64,000 nt of DNA from Streptomyces exfoliatus (GTDB lineage Bacteria > Actinomycetota > Actinomycetes > Streptomycetales > Streptomycetaceae), in assembly GCF_000725545.1 (NCBI RefSeq), contig NZ_JNZP01000012.1:62001-126000 (forward strand), in the 5' to 3' direction. Position 1 is the first letter of the stretch, and each line of letters begins with the position of its first letter. This document shows, piece by piece, positions 51,593 through 60,534 of this stretch. The notes below the pieces were generated by a model. The model worked only from the letters and a program-made list of their open reading frames with translations. It did no database searches and had not been told where the DNA came from. Made by a program: the position numbers and the translations under genes.

Positions 51593-52333
51593 ATGGGCAG
51601 GCAGCAGTACGACGAGATCGGCGGGGCGTTCGAGGGCTTCAAGGCCCTGCCGATCGTGCGGTACGGGGAGGTTCCCAGCTTCCTGGGCATGGTCGGAGAC
51701 GTACGCGGGAAGTCCGTGCTCGACCTGGCCTCCGGCACGGGCTTCTACAGCAGGGAGTTCAGGCGGCGCGGCGCCGTCGACGTGCTCGGGGTCGAGATCT
51801 CCGGCGAGATGGTGTCCGCGGCACGGAGGCTCGAGGAGCGCGAGCCGCTGGGCGTGCGCTACGAGGTGGGCGACGCGGCCGAACTGCGGCCGCTCGGCAA
51901 GCGTTTCGACGTCGCGGTGGCGGTCCAGCTGCTCAACTACGCGCAGGACATCGCCGCCATGGAGCGGATGTGCCGCAACGCGCACCGCAACCTGGCGCCC
52001 GGCGCCGAGTTCTTCCTGTTCGTCCAGTCGCCCGACTACGACTTCGACGGGCCGTCCCTGGCGAGGTACGGCTTCGTCACCGAGCTGACCGGGGAGGAGG
52101 CCGAGGCGGGGCCCCGGGTGCGGACCACCGGGCTGCTCGACCCGCCGGTCACGATCGTCAGCACCCTCCCGCGCCGCGAGGTCTACGAGAAGTGTCTGGA
52201 GGCGGCCGGCTTCCGCGAGCTGACCTGGGTCCCGCTAGGGGTCTCCGAGGCCGGGGTGGAGGCCCTGGGCGCGGACTTCTGGGCGGACGCCCTCGCCAAC
52301 CCGCCACTGGAGATGCTGCGCTGCCGCGCCTGA
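51593..52333 (+). CDS. class I SAM-dependent methyltransferase
   Basis: About 246 residues. MGRQQYDEIGGAFEGFKALP leads into the SAM fold: SVLDLASGTGFYSREF (motif I), VLGVEISGEMV, YEVGDAAELRPLGKRFDVAVAVQLLNY and NLAPGAEFFLFV. The C-terminus GADFWADALANPPLEMLRCRA is typical of a Streptomyces family of small-molecule methyltransferases often found in or next to biosynthetic clusters. The start is uncertain: ATG 51593 (with GGGAGG 11 bp upstream) matches the usual length, while ATG 51551 or 51563 would add residues. It is convergent with the 2-MIB operon. The substrate is unknown. Confidence 0.82.
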   Translation: MGRQQYDEIGGAFEGFKALPIVRYGEVPSFLGMVGDVRGKSVLDLASGTGFYSREFRRRGAVDVLGVEISGEMVSAARRLEEREPLGVRYEVGDAAELRPLGKRFDVAVAVQLLNYAQDIAAMERMCRNAHRNLAPGAEFFLFVQSPDYDFDGPSLARYGFVTELTGEEAEAGPRVRTTGLLDPPVTIVSTLPRREVYEKCLEAAGFRELTWVPLGVSEAGVEALGADFWADALANPPLEMLRCRA

Positions 52334-52364
52334 ACCGCGAGCGGGCCTCGACGCGACCGCCGAA

Positions 52365-52398
52365 GGGGCCGGGTCCGTCGGCTGAGGGACCCGGCCCC
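52365..52398. terminator. bidirectional terminator between the methyltransferase and 2-MIB operon
   Basis: A perfect 12-bp stem, GGGGCCGGGTCC / GGACCCGGCCCC, with a 10-nt loop between convergent genes. Confidence 0.8.
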
Positions 52399-52420
52399 GC
52401 GGAGTGCGGTCGGCGACGGC

Positions 52421-53317
52421 TCAGACGCGGTCGGCCGCGATCAGGACGTACTGGAAGGAGCCGTCCTTGTAGGAGTTGATGAACGCCTCCTCGATGCCGG
52501 TGACCAGGGACGAGGTGGCGCGCAGCTCCCAGTACGGCAGGGTGTCAGGCGTCAGGTCGATGACGGCCTGGGGCACGAGGCGGTTGTCGGCCATCGCCCG
52601 CAGGTACTCGCGGCGGGAGTGGATGTTGCACTCGAAGTGGGCGTTGATCTGGGAGACCCACTTCGAGGGCTGGCCGTAACGGGGGTTCCAGCAGCCGGTG
52701 ATGGTGACGTAACGGCCGCCGACCGCCAGGACGCGGGAGTGCTCGGCGAACAGGTCGTGCAGGTCGACGTACATGCTCGACTCGTTGTTCCACGAACCCG
52801 CGGCCTGACCCGTCTCGAACGGCATGTCGAGCATGTTGCACACCTGGGAGTGGACATGCGCGTCGATGCCGAGGTCCTTGGCGCGCTGGTTGCCGAAGTC
52901 GGCCTGCTTGGCGGAGAGGGTGACGCCCTCGACCTTGCAGCCGAAGCGCTGGTGGGCCATGACCATCGAACCGCCGCGGCCGCAGCCCGCGTCCACGAGG
53001 GTGTCGTCGCGCCCGATCGTCCCGAGGTGGTCCAGGAGGACCTCGGCCTGCGCGGACTCCAGGCGGTGCAGCTCGGCGATCAGCTTCTTCTCGTACTCGC
53101 TGTCCTCGGTGTCCCCGAGGGCCGCGTGGTCGACGTCGCCGATGCCGTAGTGGTGGTGGTAGAGCCCGTCGACATCACCCAGGCGCAGGTTCACCGGCCT
53201 GGCCTCGGCGTTCCAGTAGCGGGCGATGTCCCCCTGGTACGGGGTCGCCGGCGAGGGGACGAAGGCGGAGGTGTCGTTGACGGTGGTGTACTCGGTGCTG
53301 GTCACAGATAAATCCAT
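52421..53317 (-). CDS. geranyl diphosphate 2-C-methyltransferase
   Basis: A 298-residue SAM enzyme that methylates geranyl diphosphate at C2, the first committed step to 2-methylisoborneol. The sequence has ARYWNAEARPVNLRLGDVDG, LYHHHYGIGD and the SAM motif VDAGCGRGGSMVMAHQRFG, followed by VEGVTLSAKQADFGNQRA, all typical of the GPPMT group related to sterol and mycolic-acid methyltransferases. It is cytoplasmic. The start lies 3 bp after the 2-MIB synthase stop, so the genes are co-transcribed with the synthase upstream, as in S. coelicolor SCO7699-7701. Confidence 0.95.
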   Translation of the reverse strand: MDLSVTSTEYTTVNDTSAFVPSPATPYQGDIARYWNAEARPVNLRLGDVDGLYHHHYGIGDVDHAALGDTEDSEYEKKLIAELHRLESAQAEVLLDHLGTIGRDDTLVDAGCGRGGSMVMAHQRFGCKVEGVTLSAKQADFGNQRAKDLGIDAHVHSQVCNMLDMPFETGQAAGSWNNESSMYVDLHDLFAEHSRVLAVGGRYVTITGCWNPRYGQPSKWVSQINAHFECNIHSRREYLRAMADNRLVPQAVIDLTPDTLPYWELRATSSLVTGIEEAFINSYKDGSFQYVLIAADRV

Positions 53318-53320
53318 TTC

Positions 53321-54466
53321 TTACCAGAAATCGGGCAGGCTGTAGCGATAGGTGTTGGTCTGGTGCCAGTAGTGGTTGCCGTCGACCCACACGGCCACGC
53401 CGCGCAGGAAGCGCAGCACGGTCGGGACGGGGCAGGCGGCGGCGAGGTCGGCGGCGGCGGCTTCGAAGTCGCGCATGAGGTCGTTGTGGACCTCGACGGC
53501 CTTCAGGTAGCCCTCCTTGTCGGAGACGCCCTCGCGTTCGGCGATCACCACGGGGAGGTTCAGGTGCTTTCCGGGGCCGGCGAGTTCCTTCGTGTACGAG
53601 TAGAGGTCGTTCACGATGGTGGTGGCGTTCCCGGCGAGGGCGAGGACCCGCTGCATGGCCGGCTGGGCGTGCAGGTCCGCCGGGAGCTCGTAGCCGCCGA
53701 CGGTGTCCGTGATGGTGGGGCAGGGGCGGAAGTTGTTGAACTGCCGCATCGCCAGGTACTCCCAGACCTCCGGGACGTGGTCCGTCTCCGACCAGGCGGC
53801 CTCGGCGAGGTACCCCAGGTGCAGTCGGGCCATGTCGTGCCGGAACCGGTCGGCCTGGGAGGGGGTGGACTGCCGGACGAAGTAGTCCATGGCGGAGCGG
53901 TAGGCGCGCCGCGGGGCGTCCGCCCCCAGCGACTCCGCCCACGCGGGCTGGTACTCCCGCGTCGTGTGCAGCGGGTCGAGCGCGGTGTGCGCGAGGAGCA
54001 GGCGGCCGCCGAGTCCGATGGGCGAACCGCCGTGGTCCTCGCAGTAGCAGTCGTCGACGGCGTTCTCGGCGACCATCAGGCGGGTGGCGACCATCAGGTG
54101 CTCGATGCTCGGGGCGTCCGGGTGACAGGCGACCATGTAGCGCCCGACGGAGAAGCCGTCGAACTCGCCCTCCCAGTCGTCGGGGTAGAGCTGGACCTCG
54201 TCCAGGGCCCAGGACTTGATCCGGCGGCTGACCTCGTCCACCCGTACCGGGTCGGGTTCCGGTACGGGGTGGAAGTAGAGGCCGGGAATCGGCCGCCCCT
54301 CCATCGGCGCCGCGGGGGCCGGAGGCTCCGGCGCCTCCGGGCGCGGTGCCAGGGACAGGCTGGTCGTGCCGAGCCCGCTGGGACCGCCCAGGATCCACCC
54401 CGGGTCGGAGTGACCGGCGGCTGCGGGCAGGCTCGACTGCAGAGGGGAAAGCCCGGGTTCGGGCAT
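53321..54466 (-). CDS. 2-methylisoborneol synthase
   Basis: A 381-residue class I terpene cyclase that converts 2-methyl-geranyl diphosphate into the musty odorant 2-methylisoborneol. The Mg-binding motifs are Asp138-D-C-Y-C-E-Asp144 (the acid-rich motif typical of this enzyme) and Asn286/Ser290/Glu294 in NDLYSYTKE. The N-terminal ~75 residues are a Pro/Ala/Ser-rich disordered extension. In family 2B encapsulin systems this type of extension carries the targeting signal that loads the cyclase into the shell; that role is known for the family, not shown here. AAGGAG precedes the ATG at 54466. The shell gene is 228 bp upstream on the same strand. Confidence 0.95.
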   Translation of the reverse strand: MPEPGLSPLQSSLPAAAGHSDPGWILGGPSGLGTTSLSLAPRPEAPEPPAPAAPMEGRPIPGLYFHPVPEPDPVRVDEVSRRIKSWALDEVQLYPDDWEGEFDGFSVGRYMVACHPDAPSIEHLMVATRLMVAENAVDDCYCEDHGGSPIGLGGRLLLAHTALDPLHTTREYQPAWAESLGADAPRRAYRSAMDYFVRQSTPSQADRFRHDMARLHLGYLAEAAWSETDHVPEVWEYLAMRQFNNFRPCPTITDTVGGYELPADLHAQPAMQRVLALAGNATTIVNDLYSYTKELAGPGKHLNLPVVIAEREGVSDKEGYLKAVEVHNDLMRDFEAAAADLAAACPVPTVLRFLRGVAVWVDGNHYWHQTNTYRYSLPDFW

Positions 54467-54521
54467 CCGTGACTCCTTGGTGAGAGATGGACTGGGCGGC
54501 GGCCGGCGCGGCTGGGGTCTT

Positions 54522-54688
54522 TCGTTTGGATCAGGCAGGATCAGGGAGCGGGGTCTGGTGCATGGGGCCTCCCCGGGCCCGCAGGGCCCAGGGGACGCTT
54601 CGCGGGGCGGAGGAGGGAGCCATGGCAACCGACGACAACGCGGCGAGGTGCGGTGCCAGGGCCCGCGAACCCGGCGTGATCCAAACGA
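54522..54688. repeat. 12-bp inverted repeat pair flanking the encapsulin-cyclase intergenic region
   Basis: TCGTTTGGATCA at 54522-54533 and its exact reverse complement TGATCCAAACGA at 54677-54688 bracket most of the intergenic region; the right copy lies just 7 bp past the shell-gene stop. The copies could pair to form a large stem containing the inner hairpin at 54570-54595, or be paired protein-binding sites. Confidence 0.7.
54570..54595 (-). terminator. hairpin (terminator or attenuator) between encapsulin and cyclase genes
   Basis: TCCCC-GGGCCC / GGGCCC-A-GGGGA forms an 11-bp stem with one bulged A and a GCA loop, ~100 bp downstream of the shell-gene stop and ~105 bp before the cyclase start. 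Being internal to the operon, it could cause partial termination and lower cyclase relative to shell expression. Confidence 0.6.
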
Positions 54689-54694
54689 GAGGGC

Positions 54695-56107
54695 CTAGTC
54701 GCGCCTGCGGGCGATCTGCACGTTCTCCAGGACGCCGAGCGCGTTGGGCACGAGGATGGCGGCGGAGTAGTACGTGGTGACGAGGTACGACATGATCGCC
54801 TGCTCGCTGATGCCCATGAAGCGCACCGAGAGGCCCGGCTCGTACTCCTCGGGCAGCCCGGTCTGGCGCAGACCGATGACGCCCTGGTTGTCCTCGCCGA
54901 GGCGCATGGCGAGGATCGAGCTGGTGTTCTCCTTGCTGATGGGGATCTTGTTGCAGGGCAGGATCGGCACTCCCCGCCAGCCCAGCACGCGGTGGCCGTC
55001 GAGCTCGACGGTGTCCGGGTAGAGCCCGTGGGCGTTCCACTCGCGCCCGATCGCCGCGATCGTCCGCGGGTGGGCGAGGAAGAGCTTGGTGCCGCGGCGG
55101 CGGCAGAGGAGCTCGTCGAGGTCGTCCGGGGTGGGCGGGCCGGAGTGGGTCTGGATGCGCTGCTTGAAGTCGGCGTTGTGGAGCAGGCCGAACTCCCGGT
55201 TGTTGATGAGCTCGTGCTCCTGGCGCTCGCGGAGCGCCTCGATCGTCAGCCTGAGCTGCTCCTCGGTCTGGTTCATCGGGCCGTTGTAGAGGTCGGCGAC
55301 CCTGGTGTGGACCCTCAGCACGGTCTGCGCGACGGAGAGTTCGTACTCGCGCGGCTTGAGCTCGTAGTCGACGAAGGCGCCGGGCAGCTCGACCTCGCCG
55401 GTGTGGCCGGCCGACATCGCGATCTCGGCCTCGCCGTGCCGGTTCTGCCGCTGGAGCGGGAGCGCGCTGAACTCGTGGATGTGGGCCTGGAGGGCCGGTG
55501 CCGAGCTCATGACGGCGGCGAACTCGGCGCGGGAGAGGGTGAGCAGCGTGCCCGAGGTCTCGGCGGTGGCGGTGTAGTCCCATCGGGCGTCGGCGTCCAG
55601 AAGGGCGTTCTCACCGAACCGGTCGCCGTCGGCGAGCACCGCCACCGCCACCTCGTCCCCGTACTTGCCCACGGAGGTCTGGTTGATCCGGCCGTGCGCG
55701 ATCAGGTAGATCTGCTCGGCGGGCTCGCCGCGCACGACCAGGACCTCGCCGGCGCTGAAGTCACGCTGGACGCACCGCCCGGCGAGCACGTTCAGCACCT
55801 CCTCGTCCTCGAAGCCGCGCAGCAGGGCGAGTTCGCCGAGCTCGCGCGGGATCACCCGGACGTGGGCACCGTCCTGCACGAACTCGATGTGCCCGTCACC
55901 GACGGTGTAGCTCAGCCGGCGGTTGACGCGGTAGGCGCCGCCCTTGGTCTCCACCCAGGGGAGCATCCGCAGCAGCCAGCGGGAGCTGATCTCCTGCATC
56001 TGCGGGGCGGACTTGGTCGTGGTGGCGAGGTTCCGGGCGGCGGCGGTGCTGAGGCTGGACTGCTTCGGCGTATCGGGCTGTACGTCGGGGCCGATGTCGA
56101 CGGTCAT
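54695..56107 (-). CDS. family 2B encapsulin shell protein with cyclic-nucleotide-binding domain (EshA-like)
   Basis: A 470-residue protein. An N-terminal arm (~1-60; [20 protein letters not shown]) precedes a cyclic-nucleotide-binding domain at ~85-205 ([48 protein letters not shown]). The rest has the HK97-type encapsulin fold ([53 protein letters not shown], and [20 protein letters not shown] near the end). Family 2B encapsulins assemble icosahedral compartments that enclose 2-MIB synthase. The same protein type was first known as EshA in S. griseus. It is the first gene of the 2-MIB operon. Whether this CNB domain binds a nucleotide cannot be read from sequence. Confidence 0.93.
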   Translation of the reverse strand: MTVDIGPDVQPDTPKQSSLSTAAARNLATTTKSAPQMQEISSRWLLRMLPWVETKGGAYRVNRRLSYTVGDGHIEFVQDGAHVRVIPRELGELALLRGFEDEEVLNVLAGRCVQRDFSAGEVLVVRGEPAEQIYLIAHGRINQTSVGKYGDEVAVAVLADGDRFGENALLDADARWDYTATAETSGTLLTLSRAEFAAVMSSAPALQAHIHEFSALPLQRQNRHGEAEIAMSAGHTGEVELPGAFVDYELKPREYELSVAQTVLRVHTRVADLYNGPMNQTEEQLRLTIEALRERQEHELINNREFGLLHNADFKQRIQTHSGPPTPDDLDELLCRRRGTKLFLAHPRTIAAIGREWNAHGLYPDTVELDGHRVLGWRGVPILPCNKIPISKENTSSILAMRLGEDNQGVIGLRQTGLPEEYEPGLSVRFMGISEQAIMSYLVTTYYSAAILVPNALGVLENVQIARRRD

Positions 56108-56508
56108 GGGTCTTGCTCACCTTCGCAGGGGGGTGGTGACCGGCGACGCACGGGTGCGCCGGTCAGTGAAGAGGAGAAAGGGGAGGGAACGAGAAGAGGT
56201 GGAGGGATCGCCCTCTGGGATCCGTCCGGATCCGGTGGGAACAGTAATGGCCGGTCCGCCGGGCATGCCGCATCAGATCGGGGGCATTAGCTCGAAACGG
56301 CGATCTTGGTCCAAGTGAGGTTTAACCATGCGAACGGCGACATTCGGACGGCATGGCCGAGAGGCCGCACCCGGCGGCTGCGCCATGGTCGGGTCCTCTC
56401 CGCCGGGGCGCCAGTTCAGCTGAGCCCATAGGGTGTAAAGCGGTCTCTGCGGCGAAATATGTGACTAATCGGGCTAGATTCGGCTTCCAGCCGACCGAGA
56501 GGCAGGAC
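56108..56508. promoter_or_regulatory. divergent regulatory region between the 2-MIB operon and the ArcD-like permease
   Basis: These 400 bp hold no gene I can support. The region is less GC-rich than its surroundings, with A/T-rich stretches near 56310-56325 (GAGGTTTAACC) and 56455-56480 (GAAATATGTGACTAATCG, then CTAGAT). These are candidate promoter cores for the left and right genes respectively. I could not recognise an ARG box or another known operator. Confidence 0.45.
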
Positions 56509-57969
56509 ATGCCGAACGCCGACACCCGTACGGACACCGCCGCTACGGGATCACCACCCACGGCCAAACTGACGCTCGTCACACTGACCGCGATGGTCGT
56601 CGGGTCCATGGTGGGAGCCGGCGTCTTCTCGCTGCCCCGGCGCTTCGCCCAGGAGACGGGTGTCGCGGGCGCGCTGATCGCCTGGGCGATCGCCGGTTTC
56701 GGCATGCTGATGCTCGCGTTCGTCTTCCAGACGCTCGCGGTGCGCCGCCCGGACCTGGACGCTGGTGTCTACGCGTACGCGAAGGCCGGATTCGGCGAGT
56801 ACCTGGGCTTCTTCTCGGCCTTCGGCTACTGGGCGAGCGCCTGCGTCGGCAACGTGACGTACTGGGTGCTCATCATGTCGACGATCGGTGCCATCGCACC
56901 GGCGCTCGGCGAGGGCGACACCGCCCTCGCCATCGTGCTGTCCTCGGCCGGACTGTGGGCGTTCTTCCTGCTCATCCGGCGGGGGGTGAAGGAGGCCGCC
57001 GCGATCAACCGGATCGTGACCGTGGCCAAGGTCGTGCCCATCATCGTCTTCGTCATCATCGCGCTGTTCTACTTCGAGCCGTCCGTCTTCGCCGACAACT
57101 TCGGCGGCGAGGACTACGCGGGCTCGCTCTTCAACCAGGTCCGCGGCACCATGCTCGCCACCGTCTTCGTCTTCCTCGGCGTCGAGGGCGCCAGCGTGTA
57201 CTCCCGACACGCCAAGCGCCGCGAGGACGTGGGGCGGGCGACCGTCCTCGGCTTCCTCAGCGTGTTCTCCGTCTTCGCCTCGGTGACCATCGTGTCGTAC
57301 GGCATCATGCCGATGAGCGAGATCGCGGAGCTGCGCCAGCCCTCCATGGCGGGCGTCCTGGAGGCCGCCGTCGGCACCTGGGGCCAGGTCTTCGTCAGCG
57401 TCGGCCTCATCGTCTCCGTCCTCGGCGCCTACCTCGCCTGGACCCTCATGGCCGCCGAGGTGCTCTTCGTGGCGGCCAAGGACAAGGACATGCCCCGCTT
57501 CCTGGGACGCTCCAGCGGTGACGACGTGCCCGTCCCCGCCCTGCTGATGACGACCTCCCTGAGTCAGGTCGTCCTGGTCGTCACCGCCTTCTCGGACGAC
57601 GCGTTCAACTTCGCCCTGGACCTGACCAGCTCGCTCAGCCTGATCCCGTTCCTCCTGGCCGCCGCGTTCGCCGTGAAGATCGCCCTGAGACCCCGGCAGG
57701 AGGGGGTGGCGGGGACGAGTACCCGCCGGGAGCTGGTCGTGGGCGTCCTCGCCACGGTGTACACGGCGTTCCTGCTGTTCGCGGCCGGGCCCAAGTTCGT
57801 TCTCGTCTCCTTCATCATCTACGCCCCCGCGACCTACCTCTTCGTCAAGGCCAGGCGCGAGCAGGGCAGACAGCTCTTCACCCCGCGCGAACTGGTGATC
57901 CTCGCGGTCTCGGTCGCCGGCGCCGTCCTGGGGGTCGTGGCCCTCTCGGCCGGCTGGATCAGCCTCTGA
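56509..57969 (+). CDS. APC-family basic amino acid antiporter (ArcD-like)
   Basis: A 486-residue membrane protein with about 12-13 TM helices. The first helix carries VVGSMVGAGVFSLPRRFAQETG, the substrate-binding GSG-like motif of the APA (arginine/ornithine, lysine/cadaverine) group, followed by DAGVYAYAKAGFGEYLGFFSAFGYW. The closest functional type is the arginine-ornithine antiporter ArcD. It is immediately upstream of arginine deiminase (57-bp gap, same strand), so arginine import for that enzyme is a reasonable role. ATG 56509 follows AGAGG and AGGA; the upstream open frame is not conserved-looking. Confidence 0.88.
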   Translation: MPNADTRTDTAATGSPPTAKLTLVTLTAMVVGSMVGAGVFSLPRRFAQETGVAGALIAWAIAGFGMLMLAFVFQTLAVRRPDLDAGVYAYAKAGFGEYLGFFSAFGYWASACVGNVTYWVLIMSTIGAIAPALGEGDTALAIVLSSAGLWAFFLLIRRGVKEAAAINRIVTVAKVVPIIVFVIIALFYFEPSVFADNFGGEDYAGSLFNQVRGTMLATVFVFLGVEGASVYSRHAKRREDVGRATVLGFLSVFSVFASVTIVSYGIMPMSEIAELRQPSMAGVLEAAVGTWGQVFVSVGLIVSVLGAYLAWTLMAAEVLFVAAKDKDMPRFLGRSSGDDVPVPALLMTTSLSQVVLVVTAFSDDAFNFALDLTSSLSLIPFLLAAAFAVKIALRPRQEGVAGTSTRRELVVGVLATVYTAFLLFAAGPKFVLVSFIIYAPATYLFVKARREQGRQLFTPRELVILAVSVAGAVLGVVALSAGWISL

Positions 57970-58026
57970 GCCCCCTCCGCCCACTCCCGGCCCCCGCCCC
58001 CGCTCCCCCGTCCCGAAAGGCCCCGC

Positions 58027-59289
58027 ATGACCAGCAACGACGCTTCCGCCACGCCGGCGCTCGGCGTGTACTCCGAGGTCGGACGGCTCCGCAAGGTCCT
58101 CGTCTGCTCCCCGGGGCTCGCCCACCGGCGGCTGACCCCGACGAACTCGGACGACCTGCTCTTCGACGACGTGATGTGGGTGGAGAACGCCCAGCGCGAC
58201 CACGCCGACTTCGTCGGCGAGCTGACCCGGCGGGGCGTCGAGGTCGTGGAGCTCCACCAGCTGCTCGCCGAGACCATGGCGATCCCCGAGGCCAGAGCCT
58301 GGCTCCTCGACCGCAAGATCGTCGCCAACGAGGTCGGCCTCGGACTGATCGACGACACCCGCGCCTTCCTCGACTCCCTCGCGCCGCGCGAGCTGGCCGA
58401 GTACCTCATCGGCGGCCTGTCCACCGCCGACCTGCCCGACGCGTTCCGCTCCGGATACGTGTCCCTCGCCCGCGAGGCCACCGGGGCCCGCGAGTACCTG
58501 ATGCCGCCGCTGCCGAACACGCTCTACACCCGCGACACCACCTGCTGGCTGTACGGCGGGGTGACCCTCAATCCGCTGTACTGGCCCGCCCGGCACGGCG
58601 AGACCCTGCTCATGAAGGCCGTCTACACCTTCCACCCCGACTACAGGGACGCCACCGTCTGGTGGGGCGACCCCGAACAGGACTGGGGCCAGGCCACCTT
58701 CGAGGGTGGCGACATCATGCCGGTGGGCAACGGCGTCGTCCTCATGGGCATGAGCGAACGCACCTCCCGCCAGGCCATCACCCAGGTCGCGGCCTCCCTG
58801 TTCCGCAGCGGCGCCGCCGAGCACGTCATCGTCGCCGGCATGCCGAAGCTGCGCTCCGCGATGCACCTGGACACCGTCTTCACCTTCGCCGACCGCGACA
58901 TCGTCACGCTCTACCCGAAGATCATGGACGCGGTCCACACCTTCTCCCTGCGGCCCGGCGACAAGGCGCCCGGTGTCGAGATCACCGACGAGGGCGACAC
59001 CCGGTTCGTCGACGTGGTCGCCAAGGGCCTCGGCCTTCCCCAGCTCCGGGTGATCGAGACCGGCGGCGACGTGTACGCCTCCGAACGGCAGCAGTGGGAC
59101 AGCGGCAACAACGCCGTCGCCCTGGAACCGGGGGTGGTCTTCACGTACGACCGCAACACCCAGACCAACGCGCTGCTGCGCGAGGCGGGTGTCGAGGTCA
59201 TCACCATCGTCGGTGCCGAACTCGGGCGGGGGCGCGGCGGCGGCCACTGCATGACCTGCCCGCTGATCCGCGACGCGGTCGAGTTCTGA
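58027..59289 (+). CDS. arcA: arginine deiminase
   Basis: A 420-residue enzyme that hydrolyses arginine to citrulline and ammonia in the cytoplasm. Catalytic motifs are present: [17 protein letters not shown] with the Asp and Glu, [13 protein letters not shown] with the His, and the C-terminal nucleophile Cys408 in [12 protein letters not shown]. The N-terminus [26 protein letters not shown] is typical. The length matches bacterial ArcA. It follows the ArcD-like gene; arcB and arcC are not adjacent, so citrulline is not obviously processed by a full ADI pathway encoded here. GAAAGG lies upstream of the ATG. A strong terminator follows. Confidence 0.96.
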   Translation: MTSNDASATPALGVYSEVGRLRKVLVCSPGLAHRRLTPTNSDDLLFDDVMWVENAQRDHADFVGELTRRGVEVVELHQLLAETMAIPEARAWLLDRKIVANEVGLGLIDDTRAFLDSLAPRELAEYLIGGLSTADLPDAFRSGYVSLAREATGAREYLMPPLPNTLYTRDTTCWLYGGVTLNPLYWPARHGETLLMKAVYTFHPDYRDATVWWGDPEQDWGQATFEGGDIMPVGNGVVLMGMSERTSRQAITQVAASLFRSGAAEHVIVAGMPKLRSAMHLDTVFTFADRDIVTLYPKIMDAVHTFSLRPGDKAPGVEITDEGDTRFVDVVAKGLGLPQLRVIETGGDVYASERQQWDSGNNAVALEPGVVFTYDRNTQTNALLREAGVEVITIVGAELGRGRGGGHCMTCPLIRDAVEF

Positions 59290-59307
59290 CGCCTCTCGCA
59301 CCTACGG

Positions 59308-59340
59308 AACCGGCCACCCCCGTGGAGGGGGTGGCCGGTT
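59308..59340. terminator. strong terminator between arcA and the DUF1269 gene
   Basis: A perfect 14-bp stem, AACCGGCCACCCCC / GGGGGTGGCCGGTT, with a 5-nt loop, 18 bp after the arcA stop and just before the end of a convergent gene. It can serve both directions. Confidence 0.88.
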
Positions 59341-59360
59341 CGGCGTCGCGGTCGGCCGGA

Positions 59361-59864
59361 TCAGCCCGTCGCCCCGGGGCCCGCGAGCTGCTCGGCGAGT
59401 TCCCGTTCGCTCTCCTCGGAGAGCGAGGTCGTGAGCACGGTGCCGCCGAACGGCTCCAGGGCGGCGGCGAACTTGTCCTCGATGACCTTCGACGCCATGA
59501 TCACGACGGCCGACGAGCCCGGTTCCAACAGTGATCGGACCTTGTCCCGGAACTTGTTGTCGACGCCCATCTGGTTCAGTTTGCCGATGAGCCCTCCGAC
59601 GGCGGCACCCAGGACGCCGATCCCCGGCGTGAGGACGATCATGCCGAAGACCATCCCCCAGAGGGCTCCTGCGGTGGCCGAGAGGGCCACCTGTCCCTCT
59701 CTCCTGGCCGGGGTGTCCACGTGCGTCTCGCCGTCGGCGTCCACGGTGACGACGGCGATGCCGGTCAGTTCGACCACATGGCCGCGTTCGAGCTCCTGGA
59801 CCGTGGCGAAGGCCCGGTTCGCGACGGCGCGATCGGCGTAGCCGAGCACGATGAGTTCGGACAT
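59361..59864 (-). CDS. DUF1269 protein (first copy)
   Basis: A 167-residue protein of the DUF1269 type. An N-terminal beta-alpha-beta region (SELIVLGYADRAVANRAFATVQELE) precedes a Gly-rich amphipathic or membrane-inserting segment (GALWGMVFGMIVLTPGIGVLGAAVGGLIGKL) and a C-terminal soluble part (SSAVVIMASKVIEDKFAAALEPFGGTVLTTSLSEESE). The function is unknown. Strong AGGAGGAG ribosome binding site. A second copy with ~60% similarity by eye lies at 61750-62238; the two bracket the lipoprotein and baeRF genes. Confidence 0.85.
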   Translation of the reverse strand: MSELIVLGYADRAVANRAFATVQELERGHVVELTGIAVVTVDADGETHVDTPARREGQVALSATAGALWGMVFGMIVLTPGIGVLGAAVGGLIGKLNQMGVDNKFRDKVRSLLEPGSSAVVIMASKVIEDKFAAALEPFGGTVLTTSLSEESERELAEQLAGPGATG

Positions 59865-59881
59865 CTCGCTCTCCTCCTGTG

Positions 59882-60523
59882 TCAGTACCGCTGCGCTTTG
59901 ACGAGCTTGGCGGTGAGAACCGGCTCGGTGGGCTGTCTGCTGATGACCAACGGCTGTGCGCGCTCGCCCGGTTCGAGGTCCTCGGCACCGGCGAACTGGG
60001 TCTCGACGACCTTGCCCGACGAGTCGAGGAAGTCGACCTGCGCTGCGTAGGAGGCCTCGTCGTCCGTCTTGTTGGTGATGGTCAGGAGGACGGTCAGGAA
60101 GCCCGCGGTGTCCGCCCGGGGCTTGCCGGTCATCGCGACCTCGCCCAGCGCGTTGCCGCGGCCCTCGACGCCCTTCAGGGCGTCCTCGGCCGCCTGGCGC
60201 GAACGCTCGATCTCCGTCCCGATGGACGCCTTGCGCGACGCCTCCCGCGCGGAAGCGGAGGCCGCCGCCGACGAGGCGGACGCGCGAGCGGACTCGACTG
60301 CCTCCGCGGCCGACGAGGCGAGCGCGGACGGCGGTTCGCCCGAGAAGCCTGCCGTGTCGGGTGCCGTGGGGCGTGGGCTGCGGGCGGGGGCGCCGGTGTC
60401 GTCGTTCCCGGTGTCACAGGACACGAGGCCGACCGCGCCGAGGGCGGTGACGACGACGGCGGCCGCCGCGCTCATCGCCCGGGCGCGGGCCGACCGCCGC
60501 GCGCCCACCGATGTGGGTTTCAC
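59882..60523 (-). CDS. lipoprotein with Ala/Ser-rich helix
   Basis: A 213-residue exported protein. A basic N-terminus and hydrophobic core (AAAAVVVTALGAVGLVSC) end in a lipobox LVSC, so it should be lipid-anchored. A Pro/Thr-rich linker, then a highly charged Ala/Ser helix (~65-115; SSAAEAVESARASASSAAAS), then a small beta domain (FLTVLLTITNKTDDEASYAAQVDFLDSSGKV) resembling the FxLYD/DUF4352 extracellular modules follow. The start is GTG 60523. The upstream leader contains five copies of an 8-bp repeat. The function is unknown. It is 17 bp upstream of the DUF1269 gene and probably co-transcribed. Confidence 0.75.
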   Translation of the reverse strand: MKPTSVGARRSARARAMSAAAAVVVTALGAVGLVSCDTGNDDTGAPARSPRPTAPDTAGFSGEPPSALASSAAEAVESARASASSAAASASAREASRKASIGTEIERSRQAAEDALKGVEGRGNALGEVAMTGKPRADTAGFLTVLLTITNKTDDEASYAAQVDFLDSSGKVVETQFAGAEDLEPGERAQPLVISRQPTEPVLTAKLVKAQRY

Positions 60524-60534
60524 AGGATGCGTCC

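Noticed and set aside
56551..59301. 916-codon open frame on the - strand across the ArcD-like and arcA genes
   Set aside because: It spans two well-supported genes and their intergenic gap, with highly charged low-complexity translation.
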